DNA of 64,000 bases from Natronobacterium gregoryi SP2 (GTDB lineage: Archaea > Halobacteriota > Halobacteria > Halobacteriales > Natrialbaceae), in contig NC_019792.1 of NCBI RefSeq assembly GCF_000230715.2, forward strand, positions 1,550,001 to 1,614,000, given 5' to 3'. How positions within the stretch are numbered: position 1 is the stretch's first letter; each line of letters starts with the position of its first letter. Position numbers and translations under genes: made by a program. The notes beneath the pieces were generated by a model. It saw nothing but the letters and a program-made list of their open reading frames with translations. It had not been told where the DNA came from and searched no databases. Below, piece by piece: positions 17,689 through 26,278 of this stretch.

Positions 17689-18879
17689 TCAGTCGAGCAG
17701 ATCCTGTGCGATCGTGTTCCGGAGCACTTCGCTCGTCCCCTCGTAGATCTCGTTGAGTTTGGCGTCGCGGTAGTAGCGTTCGACCGGGAAGTCTTTCGTG
17801 TAGCCGTAACCGCCGTGGATCTGGATGCCTTCGTTTGCGACTTCGCGGGAGATCTCGCTGGCGTAGAGTTTCGCCTGGGCGGCCTCCTTGATGAACGATT
17901 CGCCGCGGATCTTCTTGTCTGCTGCGTCGTGCATCAACAGCCGTGCAGCACGGATCTTCGTGTCCATGTCGGCGATCTTGTGCTGGATCGACTGGAACTC
18001 CGAGATCGACTGGCCGAACTGCTCGCGGTCCTGGCTGTACTCGAGGGCCGCATCGAGTGCCGCCTGGGCGATGCCGATCGAACGGGCGGCGATCGTGATC
18101 CGGCCGCCGTTTAACGTCTTCAGCGCCTGGACGAAGCCGTCGCCTTCCTCGCCAAGCAGGCGGTCTTCGGGAACCCAGAGGTCGTCGAACCGGAGTTCGG
18201 CAGTCGGACAGCCCTTGTCACCGAGTTTGTCCTCCGTTCCTTCGACGATGAAGCCGTCGTCCTCCCCGGGTCGGACGATAAAAGAGCTGATACCCCTGTT
18301 GCCGGCCTCGGGGTCGGTCTTTGCAAACACTGTCACCGTGTCCGCGACCGAGCCGTTCGAGATCCAGAGTTTCTCGCCGTTGATCAGGTAGCCGTCACCA
18401 TCTTTCTCCGCGGTTACACCGCTGCGCTCCGGGGCTTCGTCTGCCTCGCACTTTTCTGCCGTCGTCACCATGGAGGGAACGTCACTGCCTGCACCGGCCT
18501 CTGAGAGGGCGAACGCACCGATATCCGTTCCCTCCGCCAGCGGCGTCAGGTACTTTTCTTTCTGGGACTCGTCTCCGAACGCGTAGACCATGTTGCCCGC
18601 AAGCGAGATGTGGGCGGCGACGATCGTTCCCAGGCCGCCGGAGCCACGCGAAATCTCCTCGAGTGCCGCGGGGTAGGCGTGGTAGTCGAGTCCGGCACCG
18701 CCGTACTCTTCGGGGAACGGCATGCCCATCAGTCCGAGTTCGGCGAGTTCGTCCACGAGATCACGAGGGAACTCGTCGGTCTTGTCGACCTCGTCGGCGA
18801 CGGGGACGACTTCCTCGTCAACGAACTCGGTGACCATCTCTTTGATCTGACGTTGTTCGTCCGTGAGACTGAACTCCAT
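17689..18879 (-). CDS. Acyl-CoA dehydrogenase
   Basis: The 396-residue flavoprotein has FALSEAGAGSDVPSM, GEKLWISNGSVADT, DKLGDKGCPTAELRFDDLWVP, and IHGGYGYTKDFPVERYYRDAK followed by YEGTSEVLRNTIAQ. It has the same fold and catalytic glutamate region as the dehydrogenase at 11621 and probably differs in chain length or substrate. Residues about 149-160 are a lineage-specific insert (AEKCEADEAPERSG) before the flavin region. It faces an intergenic stretch that may hold its promoter. Confidence 0.94.
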   Translation of the reverse strand: MEFSLTDEQRQIKEMVTEFVDEEVVPVADEVDKTDEFPRDLVDELAELGLMGMPFPEEYGGAGLDYHAYPAALEEISRGSGGLGTIVAAHISLAGNMVYAFGDESQKEKYLTPLAEGTDIGAFALSEAGAGSDVPSMVTTAEKCEADEAPERSGVTAEKDGDGYLINGEKLWISNGSVADTVTVFAKTDPEAGNRGISSFIVRPGEDDGFIVEGTEDKLGDKGCPTAELRFDDLWVPEDRLLGEEGDGFVQALKTLNGGRITIAARSIGIAQAALDAALEYSQDREQFGQSISEFQSIQHKIADMDTKIRAARLLMHDAADKKIRGESFIKEAAQAKLYASEISREVANEGIQIHGGYGYTKDFPVERYYRDAKLNEIYEGTSEVLRNTIAQDLLD

Positions 18880-19505
18880 ACGTACGACTTCGCCGATTGT
18901 CCCTATAGAAGTTCCCCTTCGATGTCACAACGTCGCAACTAACGGGGCAAGGGTCGGTACGACGTGTCGTGACGGAACGAGTACAGCCGACGCTTGGGTT
19001 GGCGTGTGCAGTCACCGTGGACTCCGAACGCGGCGTATTTGTACGGTTCGATAGACGCGATCATAATTATGATATAAAGTGTTATAAATACAGACAGATA
19101 GTCTGTCTAGAGCCGACCTTTCGGACGAGTTGCAGACACTACCAGAAAGGACCATAGACGCCAAATAACGTAATATACTTCTTTCGTGCCAGAATAATAA
19201 CCCATGTTGTCGGCTTCGACCTATCGAATAAATAGTGATACGTATATCTATAGTTCTTGCAACTGGTATTAGTTCATATGTTTCTTCGGCCGCGGACGAT
19301 AGGCTTTTCTACCGGGCTGACTAACCGGTCAGTCGAACACGGTGACAGGCGTGACAGACGGACGAACTGCTCTCGGCGACGCGGACGCCCGAGTACTACG
19401 GCAACGAAGCACAAAACGATGCGGGTACGGAGCCATCCCTTCGATCACAGGTTTCCGGCTGCCGAGGTCCCAGTATCGGATACTGAGTAGCGACAGTACT
19501 CATCC
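18880..19505. other. Long intergenic region rich in AT and palindromes
   Basis: No coding frame is convincing. It contains the perfect 14-bp palindrome ATCATAATTATGAT (19060-19073), two TATA-like runs (19072-19089), the inverted repeat AGACAGA-TAG-TCTGTCT (19092-19108) directly after them, and another AT-rich block at 19160-19280. These look like promoter and operator elements whose target gene is not obvious. The TetR-like operator for the MATE gene lies at its right end. Confidence 0.45.
19319..19334. promoter_or_regulatory. Palindromic operator (TetR-like) upstream of MATE gene
   Basis: GACTAACCGGTCAGTC reads almost identically on both strands (one mismatched pair), of the form GACTNACCGGTNAGTC. 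Such 16-bp palindromes are typical binding sites of TetR-family repressors, which often control multidrug exporters. No tetR gene is in the window. Confidence 0.45.
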
Positions 19506-20951
19506 GTGAGTCGCGTCCCGAACCCGTTGCGGCTGGTGATTCTCTACATCGGTCTCGCGCTGGCGCGTCTCGGTCTGATCGACCGAGAACGCGCTATCAA
19601 GACGACCGTCCTCGCGTGGCCCCGCATCGTCACCGGAATCGCGCGCATGTCGAAAAGCGCAGTCGACGTCGCGATGGTCGGCGTCGCCGTCGGCACCTCG
19701 GCAGTCGCCGGCGTCGGCTTCGCCGGTCCGTTCTGGGGGCTCGCGTTCGCGATCGGTGGCGGCGTCGCCGGTGGCACCATCGCACTCGTCTCACAGCGAT
19801 ACGGAGCCAAAGCGTACGACCAACTCGGACTTGCCGTCCGCTCGAGTACACTCCTCGTCGTCGTGATCAGTGCTCCAGTGACCGCCGTCTTCTGGGCTTA
19901 TCCGTACGAGTTCATTTCGTTGCTCAGCAGCAACGAGTCGGCGATCGAGTACGGCGCACGCTATCTTCAGTACGTCGCGTTCGGCATTCCGTTTGCAGGG
20001 CTGAACCTCGTCGGCAGCCGGGTGCTCGTCGGTGCAGACGACTCCTACACCGCGATGCAGGTCCGTGCCGGCGGCGCGATCGTAAACATCGGACTGAACG
20101 CGGTGTTCATCTTCGTCCTCGACCTGGAGGTCGTCGGGGCAGCTCTCGGCACGGTGCTCTCGAACGCCGCGGTGACGGCGACGTTTGCCATCGGGCTCTC
20201 TGCGGGTTGGTTCCCGGGGATCGGTGCGTTCCCGGTCCGGATCGATCCGGTCGCGTCGTACCTCGACGGAGAGACGATCCGCGATCTGGTCACGATCGGA
20301 CTGCCGGTCGGGGCGCGAAACCTCGTCTTCGTCGTCGCCGAGTTCCCGATGCTCGGCATTCTCGACATATTCGGAGAGAACACCGTCGCAGCGTTCGTCA
20401 TCGCTCGCCGAATCTGGGGGCTGATGAACACGCCCGGCTGGGGGTTCGGCCTCGCGTCCTCGAGTCTCGTCGGGCAGTCACTCGGCCAGAACGACGAGCA
20501 GACGGCGGAAGCCTACGGCCGAGACATCATCCGATTCGCCGTCGCGACCTACCTCGTCTCTGCCGTTCTCATTGCAGTGTTTGCAGAACAGATCGTCGTT
20601 CTGTTCGCGGATAGCCCGACGAGCCCGGAGATCCCGATCGCGATCGACCTCGTCTACGCGGCCTGCGTGGCGGTCGTTTTCCAGGGCATCTCCGGTGCAG
20701 CAGCGGGTCCGCTCGACGCGAGCGGTGACACACAAGTGCCGTTCGTGAGCCAGTTTATCGGAATGTTCCTGGTCGCGATCCCGCTTGCATATCTCGGTGC
20801 GACGACCGCACTGGGATACTGGGGGCTGTACCTGGCGTTTCTCGCGGAAACGACCGTTCCGGCCGCAATCAACTACTGGCGATTCAGAACCGACGAGTGG
20901 AAAGCGATCAGCCAGTCCTACCGACCCGAGCCGGCAGTCGCGGACGACTGA
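19506..20951 (+). CDS. MATE family efflux transporter
   Basis: The 481-residue protein has about twelve transmembrane helices in two similar halves (MSKSAVDVAMVGVAVG and FVVAEFPMLGILDIFGEN each followed by GPFWGLAFAIGGG and GWGFGLASSSLVGQSLGQ), the pattern of multidrug and toxin extrusion antiporters, which use Na+ or H+ gradients. The start is GTG 19506. The substrate is unknown. A TetR-like palindrome lies 170 bases upstream. Confidence 0.92.
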   Translation: MSRVPNPLRLVILYIGLALARLGLIDRERAIKTTVLAWPRIVTGIARMSKSAVDVAMVGVAVGTSAVAGVGFAGPFWGLAFAIGGGVAGGTIALVSQRYGAKAYDQLGLAVRSSTLLVVVISAPVTAVFWAYPYEFISLLSSNESAIEYGARYLQYVAFGIPFAGLNLVGSRVLVGADDSYTAMQVRAGGAIVNIGLNAVFIFVLDLEVVGAALGTVLSNAAVTATFAIGLSAGWFPGIGAFPVRIDPVASYLDGETIRDLVTIGLPVGARNLVFVVAEFPMLGILDIFGENTVAAFVIARRIWGLMNTPGWGFGLASSSLVGQSLGQNDEQTAEAYGRDIIRFAVATYLVSAVLIAVFAEQIVVLFADSPTSPEIPIAIDLVYAACVAVVFQGISGAAAGPLDASGDTQVPFVSQFIGMFLVAIPLAYLGATTALGYWGLYLAFLAETTVPAAINYWRFRTDEWKAISQSYRPEPAVADD

Positions 20952-21026
20952 CGCTCCCGACAACCGATCGAACGATACGCCACAACTGGGGCAAGAACTT
21001 AACCCACTCCGACGTGAGACCAAACG

Positions 21027-22166
21027 ATGAAGCGACGGACGTTCGTCCGTGCCGTCGGTGCCGGTCCGGCCGTCGGAGTCGCCAGTCTCGCCGGCTGTCT
21101 CGAGCGCGAGACCGGCGAGGAAGAAGCGCCCGCACCGTCCGACGAAGACGAAGACACGCTCCGCGTCGCGACCTACTCCTCGATGGTCACCGGAGAGTCG
21201 CCGGCAGGAGCGTGGCTCGCCGAGGCCTTCGAGACAGAACACGAGGACGCCGAGATCGTCTGGACGGTTCCCAAAGCAGGTATCGAAAACTACGTCCGTC
21301 GTGCAAAACTCGAGGCATCGATCGACGCCGACGTCTACCTCGGACTCACGCTCGGCGAACTCGTCTCCGTCGACGAAATCCTCGAGGAGGACCGTCTGTT
21401 CGAACGCCTGCAGCGAGATCGACTCGGCCGCGACGACCGCGTTCGTGACGAGCTCCGCTTCGACGATCCCCACGATCGGGTCCTCCCGATCGATACGGGC
21501 TACATCACGCTCGTCGGCGACGAAACCGAACTCGAGGGCGGCATGCCCGACTCCTTCGACGCGTTGCTCGAGCCCGACTACGCCCACAGCCTGCTCGTGC
21601 AGGACCCCCGTCGATCCGATCCAGGTCTCGCTTTTCTGTTGTGGACGGTCGCCGAGTACGGCGACGACTCTCTCGAGTACTGGACCGAACTCCTGGACAA
21701 CGGTGTACAGGTACACGAGCGCTGGACGGCGTCTTACCGCGAGTCCTACCTCGAGGGCGAACGGCCACTCGTCGTCTCCTACTCGACGGATCGTGTCGCT
21801 GCGAGTGCGGCCGGACGGGAACTTCGCCAGCACGTGGTCGGTCCGCTCGATAGAGAGGGATACGAGAACACGGAAGGGATTGCGGTCTTCGCGGACGCGC
21901 CACGGGAGGAACTCGCCTACGAGTTCGTCGACTTCGTCCTCTCGCGGCCGGCCCAGCGCGAACTCGCCGCTCGAAACGTCCAGTTCCCTGCCGTCGGCGA
22001 GGAGTACGTGGACCTCGACGAGCGGTTCGGAGAGCACGCCCACGAGCCCGACGAATCGGTAACGGTTAGTTACGACGAGTTGTACGGCAACGTTTCCACC
22101 CTGCTCGAGAAGTGGGAGACAGAAATAGCCTCGTACACCGAACAACGGTTTACGAGTCCGCTCTAG
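21027..22166 (+). CDS. Thiamine-type ABC substrate-binding lipoprotein
   Basis: The 379-residue protein begins MKRRTFVRAVGAGPAVGV and has a Tat motif (KRRTFVR) and a lipobox (SLAGC), so it is exported folded and anchored by lipid. The mature part resembles ThiB/TbpA binding proteins: LRVATYSSMVTGES, ADVYLGLTLGEL, PIDTGYITLVGDE, SYSTDRVAASAAGRE and EGIAVFADAPREELAYEFVDFVLS. No thiamine permease or ATPase gene is next to it, so it is an orphan binding protein unless the partner genes are elsewhere. Substrate assignment is inferred. Confidence 0.75.
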   Translation: MKRRTFVRAVGAGPAVGVASLAGCLERETGEEEAPAPSDEDEDTLRVATYSSMVTGESPAGAWLAEAFETEHEDAEIVWTVPKAGIENYVRRAKLEASIDADVYLGLTLGELVSVDEILEEDRLFERLQRDRLGRDDRVRDELRFDDPHDRVLPIDTGYITLVGDETELEGGMPDSFDALLEPDYAHSLLVQDPRRSDPGLAFLLWTVAEYGDDSLEYWTELLDNGVQVHERWTASYRESYLEGERPLVVSYSTDRVAASAAGRELRQHVVGPLDREGYENTEGIAVFADAPREELAYEFVDFVLSRPAQRELAARNVQFPAVGEEYVDLDERFGEHAHEPDESVTVSYDELYGNVSTLLEKWETEIASYTEQRFTSPL

Positions 22167-22199
22167 TTTTATCACTGGGAACGTGGTACGTCGGCCCGC

Positions 22200-22565
22200 A
22201 TGGCACTGCAACAGTTCCTCAGTGGCGACCCCTCGAAGCAGTCGACGCTCTATCTCGCGATCGGCATCATCTCGCTCGTGAAAGCGATCGCGGTCCGGAA
22301 CGACCCCAACCGGTTCCGTCGAGAGCTACTCGATGCTGGTCTCTTTCTCGGCGTCGGCATCGTACTGCGACGATACAGCACGCTCAAAGAGGAGAAGCGA
22401 GCCGAGATCAAGTCCGGCCTTCCCGACTGGGCTACCACTCGAACGGCGTCGACGGATAGCGAGACCGGCCTTGCGACGCTCGCGAATCGGCTGACGGGCG
22501 GACCAGGCAGCGAGCAGGAACCCGAACCAACGCTGCGGGATCGTGCTCGTGGCGTCGTCTCCTAG
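22200..22565 (+). CDS. Conserved hypothetical protein, unknown function
   Basis: The 121-residue product starts MALQQFLSGDPSKQSTLYLAI and has one or two short hydrophobic stretches (IGIISLVKAIAV, LFLGVGIVL) before a charged C-terminus. I do not recognise a family. Its stop TAG overlaps the stop of the opposing tryptophanase-family gene in a shared CTAG (22562-22565), so the two genes have no spacer. Confidence 0.65.
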   Translation: MALQQFLSGDPSKQSTLYLAIGIISLVKAIAVRNDPNRFRRELLDAGLFLGVGIVLRRYSTLKEEKRAEIKSGLPDWATTRTASTDSETGLATLANRLTGGPGSEQEPEPTLRDRARGVVS

Positions 22566-23905
22566 GACAGCGGCTCGAGCTCCGCAGTGAAGTGGCGAAT
22601 CTCCGGCATCTCGGGTTCGGTCGCGAGTTCGAGTCCTGGAACGGACTCGCCTTTCTCGAGGACGGCTTCGACGGTGTCGGCGACGTGTTCGAAGTGCTCG
22701 CGGTGGTAGGTCCGACGCGGGACGGCGAGTCGAACCAGTTCCGGCCGGTCCGTGTCGGGAAACGCGAAGCTCCCGAGTTCGACGCCGCGAACGCCGCCCT
22801 CCCGGTAGAGCTCACAGACGAGCGCCTGCCCAGGAAACGCCTCGTCCGGGAGGTGTGAGAGCGCAGCACCGGCGTCGAGGTAGACCGCGTGGCCCCCGAC
22901 CGGCCGGTAGATCGGGACGCCGGCCGCCTCGAGCAGCGAACCGAACTCCTCGATCTGTTCGATGCGATCCGCGAGGTACTCGGAGTCGACGGCCTCCCGG
23001 AGCCCGACGGCGAGTGCCGCGACGTCGCGTCCGGCCATCCCGCCGTAGGTCGGAAAGCCCTCGTAGAGGATCGCCCGCTGTCTGGACCGTTCGTACAGTC
23101 GTGCGTCGTCGGTTGCGACGAAGCCACCGGCGTTGACGAGTCCGTCTTTCTTGCCGCTCATCACGACGGCGTCGGCGTAACCGAGCTGTTCGTGAGCGAT
23201 TTCGGCGATCGAAGCCGCCGCGAACTCCTCTTCACGTTGCTTGACGAAGTAGGCGTTTTCGGCGAACCGACAGGCGTCGATCACGAACCGGGCGTCGATT
23301 TCGTCGGCAAACGCCCGGACCCGTCGAGTGTTCTCGACGCTGACCGGCTGGCCAGCCGCCGAGTTGTTCGTGATCGTCTGAACGACCACGGGAACGCTAT
23401 CGGCTCCGACCTCGTCGACGAGTTCGCGACCGCGCTCGAGCGAGAAGTTTCCCTTGAATGGTGCCGTCACGTCGGGATCGTGGGCCGACGGAACCGGACA
23501 GTCGACTGGGTCTGCACCCTGGTTCGCAACGTGGGCACGAGTCGTATCGAAGTGCGTGTTGTTCGGGACGACGTCGCCTTCTTCCAGTAGTGCTCCGTAG
23601 AGGACGTTCTCCGCACCACGACCCTGATGGGCTGGAACGACGTGGTCGAACCCCATCACGTCGCCGACGGCCGACTCGAGTTCGTCGAAACTGCGCGATC
23701 CAGCGTAGGCTTCGTCGCCACGGACGAGTGCCGCCCACTGGGCGTCGCTCATCGCTCCCGTCCCGCTGTCGGTCAGGAGATCGACGAAAACGTCGTCTGC
23801 ATCGAGATTGAACGCGTTGTATCCTGCCGACTCGAGGTTCTGTTCGCGCTGTTCTCTGGCGGGGAGGGAGATCCGTTCGACCATCTTCGTCTTGTATGCG
23901 ACCAT
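22562..23905 (-). CDS. tnaA: Tryptophanase / tyrosine phenol-lyase family beta-eliminating lyase
   Basis: The 447-residue PLP enzyme matches the tryptophanase family: SGTGAMSDAQWAALVRGDEAYAGS near residues 45-70, HQGRGAENVL, TITNNSAAGQPVS, DACRFAENAYFV and the PLP-lysine segment MSGKKDGLVNAGGF. It would cleave an aromatic amino acid to indole or phenol plus pyruvate and ammonia; which substrate is not clear. The ATG at 23905 (MVAYKTKMVERIS) agrees with the family N-terminus. The longer frame is Ser/Arg-rich and rejected. Confidence 0.92.
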   Translation of the reverse strand: MVAYKTKMVERISLPAREQREQNLESAGYNAFNLDADDVFVDLLTDSGTGAMSDAQWAALVRGDEAYAGSRSFDELESAVGDVMGFDHVVPAHQGRGAENVLYGALLEEGDVVPNNTHFDTTRAHVANQGADPVDCPVPSAHDPDVTAPFKGNFSLERGRELVDEVGADSVPVVVQTITNNSAAGQPVSVENTRRVRAFADEIDARFVIDACRFAENAYFVKQREEEFAAASIAEIAHEQLGYADAVVMSGKKDGLVNAGGFVATDDARLYERSRQRAILYEGFPTYGGMAGRDVAALAVGLREAVDSEYLADRIEQIEEFGSLLEAAGVPIYRPVGGHAVYLDAGAALSHLPDEAFPGQALVCELYREGGVRGVELGSFAFPDTDRPELVRLAVPRRTYHREHFEHVADTVEAVLEKGESVPGLELATEPEMPEIRHFTAELEPLS

Positions 23906-24366
23906 ACCTACCCTGTGACGGCCGGACAGTTCAAATCGAGTGACGGAACGTGGATAGCTGCGGATCGACTCGCCGTACAGACGACGGGTTCGAACAGCTA
24001 TGGACAGGTTCGGTGTGTGCGACGACGCCTGGGCTGTCCAGACACGACACGAGTAGAGCGTACTGGTCGAAACCGGCCGAGTGGAAACGGCCGGCCGAAC
24101 GAGCCTCCAAACGGGTAATCGGGAAGACGCGGCGGTGGGACCGCCGCGGCAGACTGGCGGGATACGATCGCTCACAAATAGAGTGAGCGTGGCAACGACT
24201 GAAACCCCCCATCCCGCCAGATGATCCATTCTGCCCCTCGACAGTAAAAACTATCGGCTGTCTGAATTATAGCGCTCGGTTACAGATCTGCCGTTCCAAG
24301 CCCCGATTTCTCCGTACCGAGGGCAGTCGAGCGAAGACAGCCCACCGAAAAACGAACGCGTCGCAG
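23906..24366. other. Intergenic region with one hairpin
   Basis: No gene is recognised. A GC-rich inverted repeat, CGCGGCGG-TGGGA-CCGCCGCG (about 24129-24149), could be a structured RNA or terminator. An AT-rich tract lies near 24244-24270. The left end holds the promoter of the leftward tryptophanase-family gene. Confidence 0.4.
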
Positions 24367-25545
24367 TCAGACGATGTGTTGAGTCAACTCGAGGGTTTTT
24401 TCTCGGTCCGCCCAGTCGACAAACAGTGCAACGCTGGTCGCGCTCGTGACGACGTCTTGGAGGTTGATCCGTTCCTCGGCCAGCGGATTGACGATGTCGT
24501 TGACGATCCCCGGACGGTTGGGGAGTTCACCACCAGTGACTCGGACGACAGCGATCGGTGAATCGACGGTAACGCTCGAGAGTTCGTCGCGTGCGATGAC
24601 CTCGCGGTGGAGGATGTTTTCGGCGCGTTCGGCTTCGGTCTCGTCGATGTAGAACGTAACCGTGTCCACTCCGCTCGCGACTGCGTCGACGTTGATGTCG
24701 CTCTCCGAGAGTGCTTCCGAGAGGTGATGGAAGACGCCGGATTGGTTGCGGATCGCCCGACCGGCGATGGTCAGGCAGGCAAGCGGTTGCTCGCGAAGGT
24801 CGACGAGGTTCTCGAACTCACCCTCGATACTGGTGCCGCCCGACAGCAAGTCGCCGTGTTGGTAGTGAACGACGCGAACGTCGAGGTTGCCGTCTTTGTA
24901 CGAAAGCGCCGACGGCGCGACGACTTCGGCTCCGCGAAATGAAAGGTTCCGCAACTCGTCGACCGAGATTTTGCCGACGTTGCGTGCGCCCTCGACGACG
25001 TTCGGATCACCGGTCATAACGCCTTCAACGTCGGTGACAATGACGACCTCGTCGGCCTCCATGTACCTGCCCAACATGACCGCGGTCGTGTCGCTCCCAC
25101 CGCGGCCAAGCGTCGTAATCGAACCGTCAGGCCCCTCCGCGAGGAATCCCGTAACGACCGGCACCACCTCGTCGAGTTCATCGGCGATTTCGAGAGCTCG
25201 CTTTTGGGTCTTCTCGACGTCGACTTCACCGTACTCGTCGGTGACGACCGGCCAGTCGTCTTTGCCCGGCTCCAGAAACACGGCATCGAGCCCTCGAGCC
25301 GACAGCGCAGCCTTGAGCATCCGAACCGACGTTCGTTCGCCCATGCTGACGATCTGGGCACGGTCCGACTCGTCGATTTCGAAGGTGATCTCCTCGAGGA
25401 GATCGTCGGTAGTCGACCCCATCGCACTCGCGACGACGGCAATTTCGTGGCCGTCTTCGACGGTGGCGGCAATCGAGTCTGCAGCGCGGTTGATTCGGTC
25501 ACCGCTGCCGAGACTCGTTCCGCCGAACTTCGCTACAACCCGCAT
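24367..25545 (-). CDS. lysC: Aspartate kinase
   Basis: The 392-residue enzyme phosphorylates aspartate at the head of the Thr/Met/Lys pathway. The N-terminal kinase domain has KFGGTSLGSGDRI, GERTSVRMLKAAL, TLGRGGSDTTAVMLG and VVIVTDVEGVMTGDP. The C-terminal half carries paired ACT domains (ACLTIAGRAIRNQSGVFHHLSEAL and IAVVRVTGGELPNRPGIVNDIVNPL), which normally bind an amino-acid effector. The ATG at 25545 (MRVVAKFGG) is the family start. A short overlapping upstream ORF is listed separately. Confidence 0.95.
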   Translation of the reverse strand: MRVVAKFGGTSLGSGDRINRAADSIAATVEDGHEIAVVASAMGSTTDDLLEEITFEIDESDRAQIVSMGERTSVRMLKAALSARGLDAVFLEPGKDDWPVVTDEYGEVDVEKTQKRALEIADELDEVVPVVTGFLAEGPDGSITTLGRGGSDTTAVMLGRYMEADEVVIVTDVEGVMTGDPNVVEGARNVGKISVDELRNLSFRGAEVVAPSALSYKDGNLDVRVVHYQHGDLLSGGTSIEGEFENLVDLREQPLACLTIAGRAIRNQSGVFHHLSEALSESDINVDAVASGVDTVTFYIDETEAERAENILHREVIARDELSSVTVDSPIAVVRVTGGELPNRPGIVNDIVNPLAEERINLQDVVTSATSVALFVDWADREKTLELTQHIV

Positions 25546-25589
25546 ACTGACACCTCGGTATCGATTCGCGTGCCGGTGGCGTGGTTCAT
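25533..25589 (-). CDS. Possible 18-codon upstream ORF overlapping aspartate kinase start
   Basis: A TATA-like TTATTT at 25613-25618 places the transcript start at about 25589, where an ATG opens a short frame (MNHATGTRIDTEVSVCGL). It ends at TAG 25533-25535, just past the aspartate kinase ATG at 25545. Three of 18 codons are threonine. A leaderless upstream ORF overlapping the main start could couple or limit translation. With nothing but position in its favour it may be chance. Confidence 0.3.
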   Translation of the reverse strand: MNHATGTRIDTEVSVCGL

Positions 25590-25750
25590 GCTCCCTCGTT
25601 ACCGGAGCGCGCAAATAACTGTGTTCCATTTCCCGTGTTTTTGCCGATCCTGACGATTACAACCGGATGGTACCGGCGTTTCGAGAGCAGAAGCCAGCTT
25701 TCCGAACCGCTCGCGGGATTTATGGTTGTGGGAGGCGTTGGCATACGATA

Positions 25751-26188
25751 ATGAACGTACGGGACGCACTCGAGGCCGATGCGGACGCGCTGGCGTCGAT
25801 CGCCGATGCGCCGACGGACGTGATGCGAAACCTCGTCCACGATCGAACGGTACGCGTCGCCGAGGACGGCAGCTACGACCCGAACGAAGACATCTCGAGT
25901 TCGCAGTACGATGGCTCCGACCCCGAAGATCTGCTGGGATTTATTAGCTTCGACGCACGGGAAGAGACGGTCCACGTGACGCAGCTAGACGGAACCGGCG
26001 ACGCCTGCCAGCGACTCCTGGCCGAGCCTGTCCGGTTCGCAGACCAGGAGTCGATGGCCGTGGAACTGCTCGTTGCACCCGAAATGGATGGCGTCTCGGC
26101 TGCTGCCGAGGAACTCGGCTTCGAACGATACGGCACCGGCCCGCGGTTCGACGGCTCGCCGACAGTTCGGTTTCGACTCGAGCCGTAA
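25751..26188 (+). CDS. GNAT-like protein, unknown substrate
   Basis: The 145-residue product has the shape of a short GNAT acetyltransferase: MNVRDALEADADALASIAD as the N-terminal helix, LGFISFDA in the central strand and AAEELGFERYGTGPRF near the end. The acetyl-CoA loop is not of the classical QxxGxG/A form, so catalytic function is uncertain. The start at 25751 removes an Arg-rich extension. It ends three bases before a family 2 repeat. Confidence 0.6.
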   Translation: MNVRDALEADADALASIADAPTDVMRNLVHDRTVRVAEDGSYDPNEDISSSQYDGSDPEDLLGFISFDAREETVHVTQLDGTGDACQRLLAEPVRFADQESMAVELLVAPEMDGVSAAAEELGFERYGTGPRFDGSPTVRFRLEP

Positions 26189-26190
26189 CG

Positions 26191-26278
26191 AGTGGCGGGC
26201 CAAGCCTGAACTGATGGGTCGAATCTGGCGGTGTGGCCCGATTCGACCCGTCAGTCGACGGTTGGGACGGTACTAGCT
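26191..26278 (+). repeat. 88-bp structured repeat, family 2, copy a
   Basis: It starts AGTGGCGGGCCAAGCCTG and ends GACGGTACTAGCT, with a central stem GGGTCGAATC (26216-26225) against GATTCGACCC (26240-26249), extended by one G-T pair. The same flanks and stem layout recur at 56495-56581 (inverted) and 59330-59417. Its right end supplies the TAG stop codon of the PolD small-subunit gene. Confidence 0.75.

Noticed and set aside
19257-19490. 77-codon ORF before the MATE gene
   Set aside because: Low-complexity Arg-rich translation covering the operator; no family.
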